From NCBI GenBank assembly GCA_965263045.1, contig CBDHGK010000041.1, forward strand, positions 4,402,001-4,466,000: a stretch of DNA of 64,000 nt. The letters are read 5' to 3'. Origin of the DNA: G963664115 sp965263045 (GTDB lineage Bacteria > Acidobacteriota > Terriglobia > 20CM-2-55-15). The translations under genes were made by a program, and so were the position numbers. The notes beneath the pieces were generated by a model. The model worked only from the letters and a program-made list of their open reading frames with translations. It was not told the DNA's origin and did not search any database. Positions 35,354-43,967 of this stretch are shown piece by piece. Positions within the stretch are counted from its first letter, which is position 1. Each line of letters starts with the position of its first letter.

Positions 35354-35695
35354 ATGTCGACACCATCATCACTGGGTCAGTTTGAACAACTGGTTTTGAC
35401 AGCGATTCTGGTTCTGCAAGACGACGCTTACGGTGTAACGATCCACTCGAAAGTTCAGGAGCTGGCCAAACCCAAATCCGTATCACTTGGGGCGATCTAC
35501 GTCACGCTTGACAGACTGGAAGACAAGAGCCTCCTCTCATCATGGATGTCAGACCCCACGCCTGAGCGTGGTGGACGTGCGAAGCGCTGCTACAAAATGA
35601 AAAAGGCAGGCGAGAGAGCTTTGCAGCAATCGGCGGCTACAGCAAAACGAATGTACGACCAGGTGGCACACGCCTGGGGCAAGGAGTTCGGCTAG
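35354..35695 (+). CDS. PadR-family transcriptional regulator
   Basis: 113 residues with the PadR winged helix: LGQFEQLVLTAILVLQDDAY, SLGAIYVTLDRLEDKSLLSS and the wing RGGRAKRCYKMKKAGERAL. The ATG at 35354 fits the promoter just upstream; the longer frame has no family similarity in its extra residues. Its stop overlaps the GTG of the next gene (TAGTG), so the two are translated together. Confidence 0.85.
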   Translation: MSTPSSLGQFEQLVLTAILVLQDDAYGVTIHSKVQELAKPKSVSLGAIYVTLDRLEDKSLLSSWMSDPTPERGGRAKRCYKMKKAGERALQQSAATAKRMYDQVAHAWGKEFG

Positions 35696-36324
35696 TGGAA
35701 CCCACACGACCAGGGCGTGAATCAGACCCGCCTAGACTCATCGAGAAGGTAGCGGCATTTCTCATTCCGCGGGCTTCGCGTGAACAAGTGCTGGGGGACC
35801 TTCATGAACTGTACAGCTCGCCACTTAAATACATCCTGGATGTGGTTCGTCTGGTGCCGTGGGTGATATCGAACCGGGCGCGGAGCAGGTTGAACCGACC
35901 GATTCTGGCTAACCGAGGACGGGCTATGTTCAAGATTGGCGTAACTTGCTTGCTGGTGGGTATGTTCATCGCACTGATGACGCGTTTGGCACTGAACGGA
36001 CTCTTCATTCCCGCTGACTGGACCGAAGGTTTATGGATATTCACCGCAGTCACTCTTTTGATCGTCCTGGTCCTTCTGAGTCTGCGCGCTGTCTGGCGGT
36101 CTTCACCCCAGGTGTTGCAGGGTCTTTACTGGCCGACCGCTACGGCAGGCGGTATCGTGGGGCTAGCCGGCATTGTGATGTTGATGAGAACCGCGTGGCT
36201 CGGCCGCCAGACCGGAGAGATGAAATTCTTATTGATGAGTTCCTGCGGCATCGTCGTCATGATTGGCTGCCTGACGACTTACGCGCTGTGGCGGACGAAA
36301 GAGCCGGGCCGGGTGAGTTCATAA
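35695..36324 (+). CDS. Membrane protein with ADOP-type permease-prefix domain
   Basis: 209 residues, starting at a GTG that overlaps the PadR stop. The first ~65 residues (KVAAFLIPRASREQVLGDLH, then a VVRLVPWVIS stretch) look like the prefix domain found before the permease core in some ADOP proteins. Four hydrophobic helices follow and then it ends. There is no periplasmic core domain and no FtsX block. It is a stand-alone prefix-type protein coupled to a PadR regulator; its function is unknown. Confidence 0.65.
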   Translation: MEPTRPGRESDPPRLIEKVAAFLIPRASREQVLGDLHELYSSPLKYILDVVRLVPWVISNRARSRLNRPILANRGRAMFKIGVTCLLVGMFIALMTRLALNGLFIPADWTEGLWIFTAVTLLIVLVLLSLRAVWRSSPQVLQGLYWPTATAGGIVGLAGIVMLMRTAWLGRQTGEMKFLLMSSCGIVVMIGCLTTYALWRTKEPGRVSS

Positions 36325-36498
36325 ATAGAATCAATGACTTGCCAGCGAGTCGCCCCGCCGATTCACATCCGAAACACCCGAGCGACTCATCTCGCCAGCC
36401 GCTGACGTGACGCGCTCATACCCCTGCCTTGAATTTAACGGGTTGATTTTGAGTGTTGACTCAGCGGACCTGGTTGTTTCTTAGTTGGAGTAGAGAAT

Positions 36499-36525
36499 CA
36501 GTCGGCATTTTTTAGAGTCCGACTG
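36499..36525. terminator. Possible bidirectional terminator
   Basis: CAGTCGG and CCGACTG form a 7-bp stem with a T-rich 13-base loop between the converging ends of the prefix-protein gene and the methyltransferase gene. There is no strong T-run outside the stem, so this is a weak call. Confidence 0.3.
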
Positions 36526-36544
36526 TAGCAGACCACCAGCTTCA

Positions 36545-37159
36545 TCAGGGTTTGGACAGCACCACACCCAGGCGACCTTTATCTCGGCCCCCATCCGGCT
36601 CATTTACGAGGGCCGATTGCTCTACAGTGAATCCAATGTCCTCGAGCAAGCGAAGCAGTTTCCTCGGAGTAAAGGAATCGTAGAAGAACCGCACCCCGAA
36701 CATGAAATCAGTAAATGGAGGCAGATCTTCCGCGCATCCACCACTGGACAGGATCAGCGTGCCCCCGGAAGCGAGATGGTTGTAGATGTTCTCGAGAATA
36801 GCCCGGTGTTCTTCGCGGGGGATATGGAAGAGCGCGTCCCATAAAACAACGCCATCATATTCACGTTGGATTTCATAGTCTTCGATTTCTGCCTTGAAGA
36901 ATGACCCGTTGGGGACATTCCGCTTTGCTTTCTTAAGTAGATTCTCCGAACGGTCAATTCCGAAAATCGAAAAACCACTATCGGACAGCCGTTTGGCTAT
37001 CGGAATGCCGGAGCCGCAGCCTAGATTCAAAACCTTTGCGCTATGGCGGAGCGCTTCAATGAAAATGTCAAATAGCTTCCGATCTTTCGGCCCCAGCTCT
37101 TGTCTGCGGTCACTCCACGCATCGGAAATCAGATCGTAGTTCGCCTTCATGCATCGCAT
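36545..37159 (-). CDS. Class I SAM-dependent methyltransferase
   Basis: 204 residues. Motif I is VLNLGCGSGIPIAKRL, the acidic end of strand two is IFGIDRSENLLKKAK, and motif IV-like residues are YDGVVLWDALFHIP. The enzyme is expected to be cytosolic and transfer a methyl group from S-adenosylmethionine to an unidentified acceptor. Its start overlaps the end of the alpha/beta hydrolase gene by 13 bases, so the two are co-translated. Confidence 0.85.
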   Translation of the reverse strand: MRCMKANYDLISDAWSDRRQELGPKDRKLFDIFIEALRHSAKVLNLGCGSGIPIAKRLSDSGFSIFGIDRSENLLKKAKRNVPNGSFFKAEIEDYEIQREYDGVVLWDALFHIPREEHRAILENIYNHLASGGTLILSSGGCAEDLPPFTDFMFGVRFFYDSFTPRKLLRLLEDIGFTVEQSALVNEPDGGRDKGRLGVVLSKP

Positions 37160-37854
37160 CCTGATTTCGTGATCGAGTGGACGAGACTACCTAGAATCGC
37201 GTTGAACTCCACCGGACGCTCCAGATTCATGTAGTGACCGCATCCGCCCATGACGTGGAATCGGCCATTGGGAGCGATCGCCGCAAGATCTGTTGCTTTC
37301 TCAACTGACTCGAGTTCGCCACGGTCTCCGCATATCGCTATCAGTGGTTTCGTCCAACCCTCGACCACTTCGGTCAGGTCCCGACGGCCATGGAACACCG
37401 ACATCGCACGGATGAGATCCTCGGTCTTCTGATCGAGAGCCATTGACTCCACATGATCAACGACGGCTGGGTCCGGGCTGGGGCCAAAGCATTGCAGCCG
37501 AATCTCGGGTAGCAACGCTGAGACTCCGCCATCTTCCAGCGTAGCGATGTAAGAATCTCGGAGGTCGGGCTCGGGATGATGGCTCGCCTTAGTTCCTACG
37601 AGAACCATCGCAGCGATCCGACCGGGAGCCTGCCGTGCCATCTCAAGCGCACACGATCCACCCATCGAAGCTCCAACGACAATCAGGCGGTCGCCTTCGA
37701 CGGCGTCGAGAACGCAAGTCGCCCATGCCTCCAGTGTCTCACCCAGGTTGTATAGCGTTGGTGCATAAGTCCCCCCAGCAAGAATCTCCATCTGACCGTT
37801 CCGCATACGCTCATCCAAGGGAAAAGCGTGGAGCAATACGAGCCGAACAGACAT
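37147..37854 (-). CDS. Alpha/beta hydrolase
   Basis: About 235 residues. The oxyanion turn is LLHAFPLDERM, the nucleophile elbow VVGASMGGSCALEMA, a candidate acid lies in AICGDRGELE, and the catalytic histidine in GGCGHYMNLERP. These mark an esterase/lactonase-type hydrolase of the 3-oxoadipate-lactonase-like group. The start at 37854 removes about 58 upstream residues that have no similarity to the fold. It precedes and overlaps a methyltransferase gene; the substrate is unknown. Confidence 0.82.
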   Translation of the reverse strand: MSVRLVLLHAFPLDERMRNGQMEILAGGTYAPTLYNLGETLEAWATCVLDAVEGDRLIVVGASMGGSCALEMARQAPGRIAAMVLVGTKASHHPEPDLRDSYIATLEDGGVSALLPEIRLQCFGPSPDPAVVDHVESMALDQKTEDLIRAMSVFHGRRDLTEVVEGWTKPLIAICGDRGELESVEKATDLAAIAPNGRFHVMGGCGHYMNLERPVEFNAILGSLVHSITKSGCDA

Positions 37855-38039
37855 GGTAGATATCCTGCGTCGGTTGGGTGAGAGGGTCAACTCTCGGCTT
37901 GGCGGCTTCCCTGCCGCTCCAGCCAACTCGTCCGCTCTCCTTCGCCCTGGCACGCTCGGATCCGCCATTCGTGGCCAACAGGCAAGCTTCCGGGGAGTTT
38001 TTATTCGGGCCCATATCGGATCGGGCACATGACTGAAAC

Positions 38040-38288
38040 AAATCCTATCAATTCAATCCACGTTTCCTGATTCGCCTGCTCGAACAGTACGATAGCTCTC
38101 GTCGCCGACTGCTGACCGACCTGCTTGCGTCTTATGAATTCGTGCCGGGTACGGTCCTCCACGCCGGATACGGTTCCCTCTTCGAGAAGCGGTCATTCGA
38201 AAATGGCCAACTCGTCGACGATGGAGGAAACTACCTGACGACGAGTCGCGGTCTGTTCTTCAAGGCATCCTACCTGCACCGATTCTGA
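38040..38288 (+). pseudogene. C-terminal remnant resembling a DUF5916 outer-membrane protein
   Basis: Reading from an upstream stop, this frame gives SYQFNPRFLIRLLEQYDSSR, then ASYEFVPGTVLHAGYGSL and ends GLFFKASYLHRF followed by a stop. Alternating hydrophobic strands and a terminal aromatic residue are typical of an outer-membrane barrel end, and the pattern fits the DUF5916/carbohydrate-binding-9 group. No start codon or upstream part of the gene is present, so it is a deletion remnant. Confidence 0.6.
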
Positions 38289-38492
38289 TCTAACGTTTCG
38301 TGGATGGTTCGCCAGAATGACGCGGAAGTTCCCATCTGGAACATCACGCACTTTGCCCCCCTGGGCGTATAGTCAGCCACACCAACAGGCATCAGCCTCC
38401 AAGAAGTTGAATTCGAGGTATTTCAAGCGCAGGGCTGGCAACAAGGCCAACACCGGATCCACAAACAGCGGATACTCCATGACGAAGACTTC

Positions 38493-39338
38493 ATGCTGAA
38501 GCGAACCATTGTCTATTTCAGTCTGTCATTCGGTTTCAGCTGGGCCGTTTTTGCTGCGGCCTGGGGATTCGGGCTATTCCGCAACGGTGTCGGTTTGGTG
38601 GAAGGACCGTTTCTTTTCATATTTATGTGGGGGCCTGCCATAGGTGCGGTTGTTGCGACGGCAATGTTTGATCGTGCCCGGTGGCGGGTTGTCCTGGGCC
38701 TGGCCTCTGCTCCAAATTGGTGGTGGGCCGGATCTGCACTGGCTGCAGCGTCAATAGTCCTCGTCGCCACGTATGCGAGCGCGCTCTTGCCGAACGTGGC
38801 GCTGATCAGCTTGGAGGAGGGGATTGCCCGAGCTTTGCCAGAGCAGCCGTTTCCAGCGGAACGCACCCTGCCGCCTCTACCGGTGTTGCTCGTTCTCTCG
38901 TTGCTTGGTGGCGCGTTACTGAACGGAGTGTTGACGCTCTCTGAGGAACTCGGTTGGCGGGGATACCTGTGGAATCTGTGGCGACCGCTTGGTTTCTGGC
39001 GGGCGTGTTTTTTGACCGGGCTCGTGTGGGGTGTCTGGCATGCTCCCGTCATCGCGGCCGGATACAATTATCCTGACGCACCTGTCGCAGGTCCCCTGTT
39101 AATGACCGTCTTTACGTTGCTCCTGTGTCCGACGATGGGTCATTTTCGGGAGAAAGCCGGATCAGTATTCGGGGCCTCTATATTTCACGGCGTTTTGAAT
39201 GCCTTCGCGCCTTTATCGCTCTTTATGATTGCCGCCGACAGCATTCTCCAAAACGGCATTCTTGGATTGCCCGGATTCACTGTTCTGGCTTGCGCAAATC
39301 TCATAGTGTTCTGGCGACGGCGTGAGGCTGGGGGATAG
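38493..39338 (+). CDS. CPBP-family intramembrane metalloprotease
   Basis: 281 residues with about eight hydrophobic segments. The CPBP (Abi) catalytic pattern is present: EE with a trailing arginine in LSEELGWRGYLW, the FxxxH-type motif in LTGLVWGVWHAPVI, and a later histidine in ASIFHGVLNAF. Family members cleave substrates within the membrane, process prenylated proteins or protect against bacteriocins. Nothing nearby points to a specific substrate. Confidence 0.85.
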   Translation: MLKRTIVYFSLSFGFSWAVFAAAWGFGLFRNGVGLVEGPFLFIFMWGPAIGAVVATAMFDRARWRVVLGLASAPNWWWAGSALAAASIVLVATYASALLPNVALISLEEGIARALPEQPFPAERTLPPLPVLLVLSLLGGALLNGVLTLSEELGWRGYLWNLWRPLGFWRACFLTGLVWGVWHAPVIAAGYNYPDAPVAGPLLMTVFTLLLCPTMGHFREKAGSVFGASIFHGVLNAFAPLSLFMIAADSILQNGILGLPGFTVLACANLIVFWRRREAGG

Positions 39339-39464
39339 GACTTCAGATCCATCGATACGACTGTGTCAGAGGTGACCTCCAGCCCAGAAAGTCGCCGTCC
39401 AGAACATTGCCTGCAGGTTCACCTGACCGTATCGGTGGCTTATCCACAAGTGCGGGTTTGCCTG

Positions 39465-40145
39465 TTAACTCCATATCTTCATCATCATGTTTCCGCCGCG
39501 CTGAAATTCGTACGGCACTTCTTCGATTGATACGACGCGGCCCGCCTGTCTGAGGTGTTCGGTGACGGGATCGACATACCGGCTCTGCTCTCCGTTGTAG
39601 GCCAACAGTGGAAATATTCGCACGTCACCAGCCAGGCGGCACAACTCATCCACCGCGGATTCGTGAAAGGACAACGATAGATTGTCTGAGTACAGAAAGA
39701 GAAAGTGCGAGCATAGGGCGATGTCGAAAGATCCAGACGGAAACGGCAGATTCGGCAGTTGCGCCGGAACGTAGCGTCCATCTTTTTTGCCGCGATCATA
39801 GTCCGCTAGAAAACTGCGCATCGCGTCCAGCCGGTAGTGGCCAAGTTCATCAGGTGAGGGGAAGGAATCCCACACGAATCTGTCCAGATTCTGATGTGTT
39901 TGTCGAAGTATTTCCTCAAACGCTGAGTCGATGCGCTGTTGTATCTGTATTGTTGTGAGTTGATAGAGAGGGTCGCAGGAGACCACCCGCCGCCCAATTC
40001 CCAACATCCCTGCATTGAAACTCGCGGGTCCGTCTGCACAGCCGAGAATATTTCGATTCAGGTCGTTGTGAGTCAAACGAAACATCCGCCGATATTCGTC
40101 AAACGAACGCCCCCACGGCAGAATTTCATCGTATTTAAAAACCAT
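39465..40145 (-). CDS. SAM-dependent methyltransferase-like protein
   Basis: 226 residues. A degenerate motif I (NILGCADGPASFNAGML) and a strand-four motif (SFDIALCSHFLFLYSDN) point to the Rossmann-fold methyltransferase superfamily. The first glycine-rich loop is atypical, so an alternative or lost activity is possible. Start at ATG 40145. It is monocistronic between unrelated genes. Confidence 0.6.
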   Translation of the reverse strand: MVFKYDEILPWGRSFDEYRRMFRLTHNDLNRNILGCADGPASFNAGMLGIGRRVVSCDPLYQLTTIQIQQRIDSAFEEILRQTHQNLDRFVWDSFPSPDELGHYRLDAMRSFLADYDRGKKDGRYVPAQLPNLPFPSGSFDIALCSHFLFLYSDNLSLSFHESAVDELCRLAGDVRIFPLLAYNGEQSRYVDPVTEHLRQAGRVVSIEEVPYEFQRGGNMMMKIWS

Positions 40146-40455
40146 AGTCTTGTCTGCAACGCATGCTTTGAGATGAATGCACAGTGTTCGGCACTCCAGT
40201 GCTCGCCAAAAATCAGTTGGTTGTCGGGTAGGGATCTACAGGAGTCGGGGCACTAAGCCCACCAAGGCCGGAGGAACAGGATCTGAGGATGGCTGCGCAA
40301 TATCACAAGACATTTAGTAGCACGGGAGTGGGTATGCGTCAAATTTTCCTGATCGAACTGTCAATGAATCTGGACAGGCTTTTCAAATCATCGAGCCGCA
40401 TAGTCCCTTGAAAGCTCCACGATGGCTCGCCGCTGCTTCTTCTTAGGGTACCGTC
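40146..40455. other. Intergenic region without supported features
   Basis: No gene, repeat or clear promoter was recognised. It separates two minus-strand genes and presumably holds the promoter of the methyltransferase-like gene. Confidence 0.45.
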
Positions 40456-41424
40456 TCACACGGTGATGACAACTTTTCCTCGAGCTTGCCCCTCTTCCAG
40501 ATACCGGATTGCCTCGGGAACCTTGTGCAGTGGGTAGGTCCTGTCGATGACGGGCATGACCTTGCCGGCTTCAATGAGTTCCCTCAAGAATTGCAGATCC
40601 TCCTTGCTGCGTTCGATCGAGAACAGCGAGCAGAGGTTCTGGCGCACGAAGGGTGACAGCATAAATGCCCGGAGCTGGCGACCCACTCCGAACCACCGTC
40701 CGCCCCCTTCCCCTCCGATGATCACGAGAGTCCCCAGAGGGGTGAGGGCACGTCTGAGGTGCGACAACTCACGATTGCCAGCAGTGTCGAGGATGACGTC
40801 GTAGCGCTGACGACCGTCGGCGAACTCCTGCCGGGTATAGTCAATGGTGTGGTCCGCACCGATCGATCGGACCAGGTCCGTCTTCGTTGTGCTGCACACC
40901 CCAGTGACTACCGCTCCGAATGCCTTGGCGATCTGCACCGCGAACGTTCCCACGCCTCCTGCCGCACCGATGATCAGCACCTGTTGCCCTGGCTTGATCT
41001 TTCCCCTGTCGCGAACACCCTGGAGGGCGGTGACAGCGGAGTCGGGAACGGCCCCAGCCTGCTCAAAGGTGAGGTTTGCCGGAATCGGCACAAACTTGCC
41101 CTCGTCTGCGCACGCATATTCGGCGAAGGAGCCATCGCAGGTGCCGAATACCCCATCGCCAGGCTGAAACCGAGTCACCCTCGGACCGACCGCCTCAACC
41201 CGACCTGCGACATCCTTTCCCGCAATACCGTTCTTGGGTTTGAACAGCCCGCTCACGATGCGGACCAGGTACGGCAAGCCCGACATGAGATGCCACACGC
41301 CTGGATCGACCCCAGCTGCATGAACGCGTATCAACACGTCGTGATTCCCGACCCCGGGCTGTTCGATGTCCCTGAGTTCCAGGACGTCGGTTGAGCCGTA
41401 AGCGTCGTGAACGATTGCTTGCAT
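40456..41424 (-). CDS. Zinc-independent MDR-family reductase (quinone-oxidoreductase-like)
   Basis: 322 residues. A GroES-like N-terminal domain (DVLIRVHAAGVDPGVWHLMS) is followed by an NADP-binding Rossmann fold (QVLIIGAAGGVGTFAVQIAK). No zinc-binding cysteine cluster is seen, as in quinone oxidoreductase/zeta-crystallin enzymes. It likely reduces quinones or enones with NADPH in the cytosol. It is probably transcribed alone. Confidence 0.88.
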   Translation of the reverse strand: MQAIVHDAYGSTDVLELRDIEQPGVGNHDVLIRVHAAGVDPGVWHLMSGLPYLVRIVSGLFKPKNGIAGKDVAGRVEAVGPRVTRFQPGDGVFGTCDGSFAEYACADEGKFVPIPANLTFEQAGAVPDSAVTALQGVRDRGKIKPGQQVLIIGAAGGVGTFAVQIAKAFGAVVTGVCSTTKTDLVRSIGADHTIDYTRQEFADGRQRYDVILDTAGNRELSHLRRALTPLGTLVIIGGEGGGRWFGVGRQLRAFMLSPFVRQNLCSLFSIERSKEDLQFLRELIEAGKVMPVIDRTYPLHKVPEAIRYLEEGQARGKVVITV

Positions 41425-41585
41425 CGTGTTGTCCTAACCCGTCGCGTGGCTGAGTGTGGTGTACCTTGCGGTGTACCTGTGGAAGCAACTTCAAATTCGG
41501 ATGAGTCGCGATGAACGCCGAAGGCAAGAGCCGGCCTGTCACCGGATTAGGAAACCCTTGGCGACAGGAACGAGGCGGCCGGTCC

Positions 41586-41978
41586 TTATAGCTCGTCCTC
41601 CTGATCCGCCACTTCGCCTTGATTCAACTCTTCCGACGATCGAAGGATTTCGAGTGCTCGTTCCCTATTTTGCGCGCGAACAACAAGTCGAATGCCGCCC
41701 GACGCTAGCATCAAATGGGGCGCAATGTTTCCGGTGAATGCTTGATGGATGCAGGCTTTGATGCCGCTGCCAGCAAGCACCGAAACTGCGAATTCCGCCT
41801 GACGAACGTCGAGAAAACACTCTATTTCGACTGGGTTATCGACGTTAAGAAATTCCTTGGATTCGGCATCACCCTGCTCAGGCTCCGGCTCAACAGGGAC
41901 ATCGACTAATTCGACGTCGCAATCCATGCAGTTTGTGAAACCGTCTCGGTATTCCGCCTTACATTCAGGACAAAACAT
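41586..41978 (-). CDS. DUF2007 protein with N-terminal zinc ribbon
   Basis: About 130 residues. The N-terminus has two CXXC pairs (MFCPECKAEYRDG and TNCMDCDVELV) forming a zinc ribbon. The C-terminal DUF2007 domain (RQAEFAVSVLAGSGIKACIH through GIRLVVRAQNRERALEIL) is annotated elsewhere as a putative signal-transducing domain. I chose the ATG at 41978 because GGAGG lies five bases upstream. Confidence 0.8.
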   Translation of the reverse strand: MFCPECKAEYRDGFTNCMDCDVELVDVPVEPEPEQGDAESKEFLNVDNPVEIECFLDVRQAEFAVSVLAGSGIKACIHQAFTGNIAPHLMLASGGIRLVVRAQNRERALEILRSSEELNQGEVADQEDEL

Positions 41979-42354
41979 CCACGCCTCCAAGGCCCCCTGA
42001 CTTACAGATATCCGGAACTAGCAGGCTGCTGAAAAACCATTCTTCTTGGCAGCCTGCGGCGCGGCAATAGGACGTGCCGCCGCCAACAGCGATGATTGCC
42101 GCTACGGCCAGCGTCACGACTCTTCCCTTAGAACCCCACCTTGAATCCGACGGTTCCCGAAAAAGACGCCTGCGCGCCTCTGAATCCAGGAATTCATTCA
42201 ACTCATTTCCCGATGAGAATTTCGCCAGGGCCTCCTTCTGTAATTCGGCTCTGATCCGACTCTTATTCATGCCGTTTCGGATTCCAAGCCGAATGATCAG
42301 CACGATCATTACGAATGGCGCGAGTGAGATCGTGATGCGAGAAGCTTCTCCCAT
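41965..42354 (-). CDS. Small membrane protein, C-terminus derived from a repeat
   Basis: 129 residues with one N-terminal (LAPFVMIVLIIRLGI) and one later (VVTLAVAAIIAVGGG) hydrophobic segment and a charged middle. The last ~25 residues (AAGCQEEWFFSSLLVPDICK) are encoded by a palindromic repeat at 42018-42057, so the original C-terminus has probably been replaced. No family is recognised. It overlaps the DUF2007 start by a few bases. Confidence 0.45.
   Translation of the reverse strand: MGEASRITISLAPFVMIVLIIRLGIRNGMNKSRIRAELQKEALAKFSSGNELNEFLDSEARRRLFREPSDSRWGSKGRVVTLAVAAIIAVGGGTSYCRAAGCQEEWFFSSLLVPDICKSGGLGGVDVLS
42018..42057. repeat. Palindromic repeat starting at CTAG
   Basis: After CTAG (42018-42021), GCAGGCTGC at 42021-42029 pairs perfectly with GCAGCCTGC at 42049-42057 around a 19-base spacer. 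It looks like a short MITE or REP-like unit and supplies the 3' codons of the small membrane protein gene. Confidence 0.5.
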
Positions 42355-42559
42355 AGCGTTGCTCGCCTCACTCTATAACGCTCGGGTCCAGCCAGAGGTT
42401 AACAGGTAAGGAGCGAGAAACCAGGAAGGGTTAGCCGTCGGGCCCTGTCGAGGAGAATCGACACCGTTCGCGGAAAACGCCAAAGCGTGTATCTGTTCTC
42501 CAGACCCCTGAAGCAGCCAGATCCACCGTTGGTGTCCCAGAAGTCGGCTCCTGGGAAAT

Positions 42560-42707
42560 CTAAAATGAATGAGCATTTCAGCGTCGTCGGGACGTCGCGT
42601 CGTCCCGTTGGTGCCACGTCGCGTCGTCCCGTTGGTGCCTCCTGGAATCCGGCCCCGTTTGGCCGTAACGCGGCCTTTGAGATAAATGCCGCTTCTGCCA
42701 CGGGCTG
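42560..42707 (-). repeat. Degenerate structured element C3
   Basis: Read on the minus strand it starts CAGCCCGTGGCAGAAG directly after the DinB stop codon. It then contains GGCCGCGTTACGGCCAAACG, nearly the same as the C1 core, and an AATGCTCATTCATT hairpin. The partner arm of the core stem is not found, so it appears truncated. A 24-bp unit (ACGTCGCGTCGTCCCGTTGG then TGCC) is repeated exactly twice at 42592-42639. Confidence 0.65.
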
Positions 42708-43220
42708 CTAATCCCCGTCCGGGGAAACCGAATGTTGCTGCTCCCAACTGAAAACATCGCCTTCGGGCAATTCCGTCATTCCAAGCTGGCGCAGCATATA
42801 GAGGAGTTGTGCCCTGTGATGCATGCTGTGTGTTATCAAATGAGCGATGCTGCTGCCGAATGTCTTGTCAACTGGCGGATTGTCGAGCACATCGAGCCAC
42901 CGCTCTTCCCATCCGTCACGTTCTGACACCTCACGGGCCAAGGCCCGCAAATTAGGAGCGACTCGATTCAGGAGTTCGATCAACGCAGGGACATCGCGCT
43001 CCTCGGCTCGGGTTCCCTGCCCCAGCCCCGGAGTTTCACCACGCATGAGATCCGACCATACTTCCATGTTGAAGATGATGTGATTCACCGTCGCTCGAAC
43101 GGTGCGATGTCCGATGTCGAACTCCTGATCAAGCTCCTCGGCAGTCAAATGTTTACAGATCTCCAGCAACTGAAGGGTCGTCCAGCTATCGTGCCCGAGC
43201 AAGCGGTCCAGTAAATCCAT
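42708..43220 (-). CDS. DinB-family protein
   Basis: 170 residues of a four-helix-bundle DinB protein. The start is LLDRLLGHDSWTTLQLLEIC; metal-site histidines lie in ATVNHIIFNMEVW and in THSMHHRAQLLYML. Unlike the copy at 22.5 kb this one is complete. Its TAG stop directly abuts repeat C3. It follows the GNAT gene by 3 bp on the same strand, so the two are co-transcribed. Confidence 0.85.
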   Translation of the reverse strand: MDLLDRLLGHDSWTTLQLLEICKHLTAEELDQEFDIGHRTVRATVNHIIFNMEVWSDLMRGETPGLGQGTRAEERDVPALIELLNRVAPNLRALAREVSERDGWEERWLDVLDNPPVDKTFGSSIAHLITHSMHHRAQLLYMLRQLGMTELPEGDVFSWEQQHSVSPDGD

Positions 43221-43223
43221 CGG

Positions 43224-43772
43224 TTATAGTGTCTCGGTTTCAGGTGTTTGTTGGATGAGTGTTTTGCTCATGATGACGCTCTTGTAGTTCACGGCAGGCC
43301 GATGGTCGATGTCCTCCACGAACCTGAATCCGCGTTTGGAATAATAGTCAATGAGATGAATGGCGTGTTCGGATGTGTCGAACGCCACTTCAGTGGCTCC
43401 ACTCTCCCGGGCGCGTTGCTCCACCCGGTTCAGCATTCGACTACCGATACCCTGGCTTTGCAGGCGCGGTTCAACCGCAAATTCGCCGAAGTAAGCGACG
43501 TCGGGGCGGCGATACCAACGAGCTTTGTCACTGCCCTCGTAGGCCACTGGATACTTGAACAGCACCGTGCCGACTATCTCGCCGTCCAGAATGGCGAGAT
43601 AACACGTTCCGCCGGCAATTCTTTCCCTTGTCTGGTCCTCCGTCTGGTGACTCGCGAAAAACCGCATGCCTGCATCCGCTAGCGGTTTATACGCTCTGTG
43701 CAACAGATTCGTCAGTTCAGCAATGGAGTCAGTGCTGCTGATGACGCGGATCTCTATGCCGTCGATTGCCAT
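43224..43772 (-). CDS. GNAT-family N-acetyltransferase
   Basis: 182 residues. The acetyl-CoA-binding motif A is EFAVEPRLQSQGIGSRMLNR, preceded by the beta strands AILDGEIVGTVLFKYP and followed by the C-terminal AIHLIDYYSKRGFRFVEDI. The acceptor substrate is not predictable. It is the first gene of a two-gene unit with DinB. Confidence 0.88.
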   Translation of the reverse strand: MAIDGIEIRVISSTDSIAELTNLLHRAYKPLADAGMRFFASHQTEDQTRERIAGGTCYLAILDGEIVGTVLFKYPVAYEGSDKARWYRRPDVAYFGEFAVEPRLQSQGIGSRMLNRVEQRARESGATEVAFDTSEHAIHLIDYYSKRGFRFVEDIDHRPAVNYKSVIMSKTLIQQTPETETL

Positions 43773-43967
43773 TCGAGGTCAGTTCAATGCCCTTGGGAAT
43801 ACGGTGACTCATAGCCATTTGTGGTCCGCGTCAGTCTTCGGGCAATACCAAAGATGAGATTGTGTTCCGCTTCTGATTGAAGAAGCCATGACTCGGCTCT
43901 CTTCAAAAAACTGCTGGCATCGTGATGGCGATGTACTTTGAACATCGGTTTTCCGAACGACTCATGG

